From Candidatus Poseidoniaceae archaeon (GTDB lineage Archaea > Thermoplasmatota > Poseidoniia > Poseidoniales > Poseidoniaceae): a stretch of DNA of 9,169 nt. The first letter of the stretch is position 1, and each line of letters begins with the position of its first letter. Below, in pieces: positions 6,604 through 9,169 of this stretch. Made by a program: the position numbers and the translations under genes. The stretch is from positions 1 to 9,169 of the forward strand of contig DUHU01000120.1 in NCBI GenBank assembly GCA_013330765.1, read 5' to 3'. The notes below the pieces were generated by a model. The model saw nothing but the letters and a program-made list of their open reading frames with translations, searched no databases and was not told where the DNA came from.

Positions 6604-7440
6604 TCACTCGGATTCGTGTTGCCCGGGCGTTGAGTAAAAGATGGAGCAGCAGGTCAGTGAGCCGTCGGCCGCACGGATTTCGCTCATGTCCAATACCAGA
6701 GGCTCCAACCCCATCGCTTCCACCGTCGCGAGCACGGTGGGGTAACCCTCGGCGACGATGACCCGCCCCGTGGGCAAACCGATCGTGTTGCAGCCGTAGA
6801 CCTCCTCGGCCGGCATGACGTGAACCGTGCACCCCTCGGGCAGCGTGCCAAAGTCCTCGGGAGCAAGGTAGCCTTCAGGAATGAGCACGTCTTTGTCGGT
6901 CGGCGTCGACGATATCGAGGTCAGGTGCAAGGCGGTGGCGGGAATGTCAATCACGCGAAGTTCGTATCCGAGGTGATCGAGCAGCAGGCGCAATTCCTCA
7001 ATCCCGGCGTCGTTGGTTCGGCTGGACCGGCCCACGAAGAACAGGTTTCCAAGGCGCAGGAGGTCCCCGCCGTCCATCCGAGCATCGCCGTCCATGCGGC
7101 AAAGCCGTCCGCCGTGCAACTGGCGAACCAGGAAATCCGCAACCGGAGGTTGTTCCCCAACACGGCTTGGGTGGCCAGGGACGGGAAGGAGAACGTGTCC
7201 ATCGATGACCACGGCCTGGTCCTCGACAAAGATGCAGTCCGGATGAGCATGGTCCGCGGGAAGGACGGTCACTTCGACGCCGTTGTCGATGAGGGCCTGG
7301 CGGTAGGCCTGGTGTTGGGCTCGAGCGGCGGCGATGTCCGTCGGACCAGAGCCGAAGAAACGGGCCAAGGCTTCCGGGTAGGAATCCGGCACGGCACGCA
7401 CGAGGGCGTGCCGTTTCTGGTCCAGACGGACCGTTGCCAT
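6604..7440 (-). CDS. ddaH: Dimethylarginine dimethylaminohydrolase-like amidinotransferase-fold enzyme
   Basis: Predicted cytoplasmic hydrolase of NG,NG-dimethylarginine (to citrulline and dimethylamine), or of arginine or a related guanidine; 278 aa, normal for the family. The substrate-binding FVED is at 71-74, MDGGD at 122-126, the catalytic histidine in HLTS (His172), and the nucleophilic cysteine in DGSLTCCSI (Cys264, with Cys265 next to it). The LTCCS motif resembles eukaryotic DDAH more than arginine deiminase, which is longer and ends differently; hence the DDAH call. The ATG at 7440 is the first start after an in-frame stop at 7471-7473, and no Shine-Dalgarno precedes it, so the mRNA may be leaderless. 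It is divergent from the AIM24-type gene and 67 bases upstream of the co-oriented tRNA-Leu. The role could be methylarginine scavenging for nitrogen (inference). Substrate is unproven. Confidence 0.87.
   Translation of the reverse strand: MATVRLDQKRHALVRAVPDSYPEALARFFGSGPTDIAAARAQHQAYRQALIDNGVEVTVLPADHAHPDCIFVEDQAVVIDGHVLLPVPGHPSRVGEQPPVADFLVRQLHGGRLCRMDGDARMDGGDLLRLGNLFFVGRSSRTNDAGIEELRLLLDHLGYELRVIDIPATALHLTSISSTPTDKDVLIPEGYLAPEDFGTLPEGCTVHVMPAEEVYGCNTIGLPTGRVIVAEGYPTVLATVEAMGLEPLVLDMSEIRAADGSLTCCSIFYSTPGQHESE
7391..7414. repeat. 9-bp inverted repeat near the start of the hydrolase gene
   Basis: Arms ACGGCACGC (7391-7399) and GCGTGCCGT (7406-7414) flank a 6-base loop. In the mRNA this stem-loop begins about 26 bases after the start codon of the minus-strand hydrolase gene, where structure can slow initiation. 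In sequence this GC-rich it may be chance. Confidence 0.4.
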
Positions 7441-7566
7441 GCATGTCCGGCTGAATGTCCATTCATAACTCTATGCTGAATTAGAGAAACTGGTTTCCGG
7501 CATCCGACAAAAGGAGTGTACCACTGTTGGGAGAAGCATCATGTCTTGCGAACCACACGGGGGGCC
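7441..7566. promoter_or_regulatory. Divergent intergenic region between hydrolase and AIM24-family genes
   Basis: These 126 bases separate two divergent starts and should hold both promoters. On the minus strand TTATGAAT (7461-7468) is centred ~24 bases before the hydrolase ATG, the distance expected for a TATA box of a leaderless transcript. On the plus strand AAAGGAG (7509-7515) directly abuts an in-frame GTG at 7516, too close to act as its ribosome site. I see no convincing plus-strand TATA box. Confidence 0.35.
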
Positions 7567-8250
7567 ATGCAGGAACACTTTGAGTTCAATCCATCCTATG
7601 CCATGTTGACCCTCGCCATGTCCCCCGGCGAGCAAATCAAGTCCGAACCTGGGGCCATGGTGTCCATGCAGGGGTGCGAAATGGCCACCGGTTCCAGCGG
7701 CGGGTTCCTCAAGGGCCTGAAGAAGATGGCCTTTGGTGGCGAGTCTTTCTTCCTGAACACGTTCACTGCCGGACCTGCTGGCGGCTGGGTGTCCCTCGCA
7801 CCAAGCGGTCCAGGTGACATCCAAGCCTACGACGTCTCCCCCGGCCGTGAGTTGTTCATCCAGGGCGGATCCTACCTTGCGTCCACCATGGGCGTGGAGA
7901 CGGACACCAAGTTTCAGGGCATGAAGGGGCTCTTCAGTGGCGAGTCGGCCTTCTTCATCCGCGCCTTCACGCAACAAGAAACCGCTCGCGTCTACTTCAA
8001 CTCCTTTGGCGCCATCAAGGCCATCCCCATTCAGCCCGGCCAAACGATCACCGTCGACACCGGCCACGTCGTGGCCTTCGAATCCACGGTGCAGTACACC
8101 GTCAACAAGGTCGGTGGCCTGAAGTCGCTCGCCTTTGGCGGAGAAGGGCTCGTGATGAACTTCACCGGCCAAGGCACGGTCTGGATCCAGACCCGCAACT
8201 TCGGGGCGCTCGTTGACCGCCTGATGCCCTTCTTGCCGACGGGCCGCTGA
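7567..8250 (+). CDS. AIM24 / TIGR00266-family beta-sheet protein
   Basis: Member of a widespread family of unknown biochemical role named after a yeast mitochondrial protein. From ATG 7567 it is 227 aa, normal for the family. The start MQEHFEF...AMLTLAMSPGEQIKSEPGAM (residues 1-31) is the family's usual N-terminus, so 7567 is preferred over an in-frame GTG at 7516, although no good Shine-Dalgarno precedes it. Three similar segments occur at regular spacing: GLKKMAFGGES (50-60), GMKGLFSGES (118-127) and GLKSLAFGGEG (184-194). This fits a pseudo-threefold beta barrel-like fold. There is no signal peptide or membrane helix, so it is probably cytoplasmic. A glycine-rich loop lies at 42-46. Family identity is firm; function is unknown. 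Neighbours do not clarify it: a divergent hydrolase and a downstream secreted peptidase 46 bases away. Confidence 0.9.
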   Translation: MQEHFEFNPSYAMLTLAMSPGEQIKSEPGAMVSMQGCEMATGSSGGFLKGLKKMAFGGESFFLNTFTAGPAGGWVSLAPSGPGDIQAYDVSPGRELFIQGGSYLASTMGVETDTKFQGMKGLFSGESAFFIRAFTQQETARVYFNSFGAIKAIPIQPGQTITVDTGHVVAFESTVQYTVNKVGGLKSLAFGGEGLVMNFTGQGTVWIQTRNFGALVDRLMPFLPTGR

Positions 8251-8253
8251 ACG

Positions 8254-8289
8254 GAACGACCGCTTCGTTCAACAGGGGGCGACGCCCCC
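8254..8289 (+). other. Two adjacent hairpins between AIM24-family and peptidase genes
   Basis: Inverted repeat 1 has arms GAACGA (8254-8259) and TCGTTC (8265-8270) with a 5-base loop. Inverted repeat 2 has arms GGGGGC (8275-8280) and GCCCCC (8284-8289) with a 3-base loop, ending 7 bases before the next ATG. No T-tract follows, so a standard archaeal terminator is not supported. They could affect read-through or initiation of the peptidase gene. Confidence 0.4.
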
Positions 8290-8296
8290 GCGGGTC

Positions 8297-9169
8297 ATGG
8301 CTGGCTTGGCGCGCACCGCGCTGCTCGCGCTCCTGATGTTCTGCGCGCCGCTCAGCGGCTGCGTTGGGAACGACGACGACGTCACGATGCCGGCCGTGGA
8401 GGACCTCGTCGTCCGACCGGACGTATGGCCAGCCGGCGAGTGGACGCGCGTGACCTTCAGCGCCGAGGCTCCGCTCTCCGTCTTTGTCCCTCACTTCCTC
8501 CGCAGCGTCAACGGCGGTTACGTGCAGAACGGTACCGTGCTCAACCTCGACGTGGGTGACGAAGTGGAAATCGAGGTGTTGCCCAGCGCCCGCTTGAGCG
8601 AGGCCATGCTGATGCTCGCCCCCATCGGAACCGACTCCTTTCCCATCCGCGACGCGGGTGAATCGTGGGAGTCGTGGACCGCTCGAGGAGGGCCATCTGG
8701 AGCCACCCCCAGCACGCCCATCGCGGTCACGCCAAACAACGAGGGTGGAGAACACGCCCTGATGCGAACCACCAACGCGTCTGAAGCAGGCGAGGTCCTC
8801 CTGACGCAAATCCCGCTTGTTCGCGGGGTAAACGAGGCGTTTGGAGAGGACGAGGGACAAGCCCAAACCGTAGGCTGGGTCAACGGTCGGGACGTCTACG
8901 ATTGGTTGGAAATGATCACCGACGAAACGCCCGACCCCACCGATCCCTACGACGGAGCGGTCGGTTACTTGGACCGGTGGGTCGGCAACGGCGTCCCTGC
9001 CTACGAAGACGCCATCGCGTTCTTCTCCGGCGTCCTCGAAGGCTACGGCCTGCGCACCGAAGTCCAGCGCTTCCAAGCCAACACCGGCTGGGCCGTCAAC
9101 ATCTGCGGCTACAAGGACGGGTCGTTGGCTCCCGACGAGTGGCTCGTCTTTGGCGCCCACTTTGACGTC
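8297..9169 (+). CDS. M28-type zinc peptidase lipoprotein (partial, C-terminal part beyond window)
   Basis: Probable exported, lipid-anchored metallopeptidase (aminopeptidase type), likely used to take up amino acids from external protein or peptide. The frame is open for 291 codons to the last base with no stop. A short signal (residues 1-21) ends in lipobox L19-S-G-C22, followed by an acidic linker GNDDD. Residues ~30-205 are an N-terminal region that may be beta-sandwich and that I do not recognise. From ~210 the sequence resembles the M28 start: GAVGYLDRWV, then AIAFFSGVLEGYGLRTEVQRF, then WLVFGAHFDV (282-291). His288 would be the first zinc ligand and Asp290 its partner, as in M28 peptidases. 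The remaining zinc ligands and catalytic Glu lie outside the window, so activity cannot be judged. Start ATG 8297 is chosen because the signal peptide begins there; no Shine-Dalgarno is visible. Confidence 0.82.
   Translation, partial: MAGLARTALLALLMFCAPLSGCVGNDDDVTMPAVEDLVVRPDVWPAGEWTRVTFSAEAPLSVFVPHFLRSVNGGYVQNGTVLNLDVGDEVEIEVLPSARLSEAMLMLAPIGTDSFPIRDAGESWESWTARGGPSGATPSTPIAVTPNNEGGEHALMRTTNASEAGEVLLTQIPLVRGVNEAFGEDEGQAQTVGWVNGRDVYDWLEMITDETPDPTDPYDGAVGYLDRWVGNGVPAYEDAIAFFSGVLEGYGLRTEVQRFQANTGWAVNICGYKDGSLAPDEWLVFGAHFDV

Noticed and set aside
7541..7609. Short frame of 22 codons overlapping the AIM24 start, with GGGAG upstream
   Set aside because: It is out of frame with the conserved protein, very short and without recognisable features; nothing beyond the GGGAG supports it as a gene.
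8162..9160. Long open frame (332 codons) on the minus strand opposite the AIM24 and peptidase genes
   Set aside because: The plus strand has a signal peptide, lipobox and M28-like motif; the minus frame looks like an antisense artefact.

Overview
The window looks archaeal, and my best guess is a mesophilic marine euryarchaeon of the Marine Group II / Poseidoniales type. This is inferred from four things. A phosphate regulator joins an AbrB/SpoVT DNA-binding domain to a PhoU domain, an architecture known from archaea. The class II tRNA-Leu has no encoded CCA end. Two GC-rich lipoproteins carry simple LAGC/LSGC lipoboxes. The accessory genes are a dimethylarginine hydrolase, an AIM24-family protein and an M28 peptidase lipoprotein. 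No rRNA or single-copy marker is present to settle the placement.

Positions 1-6394 hold a complete high-affinity phosphate uptake locus, except that pstS runs off the left edge. pstS (minus strand, 1-663) is divergent from a tightly packed plus-strand operon: AbrB-PhoU regulator (821-1840), pstC (1850-3190), pstA (3190-4902), pstB (4899-5714) and phoU (5726-6394). Junctions are 1-4 base overlaps or 9-11 base gaps, and in two cases the upstream stop codon is part of the next Shine-Dalgarno sequence. PstS captures phosphate outside the cell, PstC/PstA form the channel, PstB hydrolyses ATP, and the two PhoU-type proteins presumably sense or gate the transporter. No PhoR/PhoB two-component pair is present. 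The AT-rich divergent intergenic region carries TCTA/TAGA half-sites phased at about 10 bp, a good candidate operator for the AbrB-domain regulator.

Positions 6453-6536 encode tRNA-Leu(GAG) on the minus strand, converging on phoU. A minus-strand dimethylarginine dimethylaminohydrolase-like gene follows (6604-7440). It is divergent from a plus-strand AIM24/TIGR00266-family gene (7567-8250). The last gene is the start of a plus-strand secreted M28-type metallopeptidase lipoprotein (8297 to the window end), cut just after its first zinc-site motif.

The most notable features are the phased operator-like array, the parallel large insertions with about four extra membrane segments in both PstC and PstA (PstA also gains a ~145-residue external domain), the degenerate metal motifs in the second PhoU, and a perfect 18-bp palindrome inside the 3' end of pstB. 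No mobile element, CRISPR array or clearly unknown multi-gene system was seen. There is no gene-free stretch above 300 bases.
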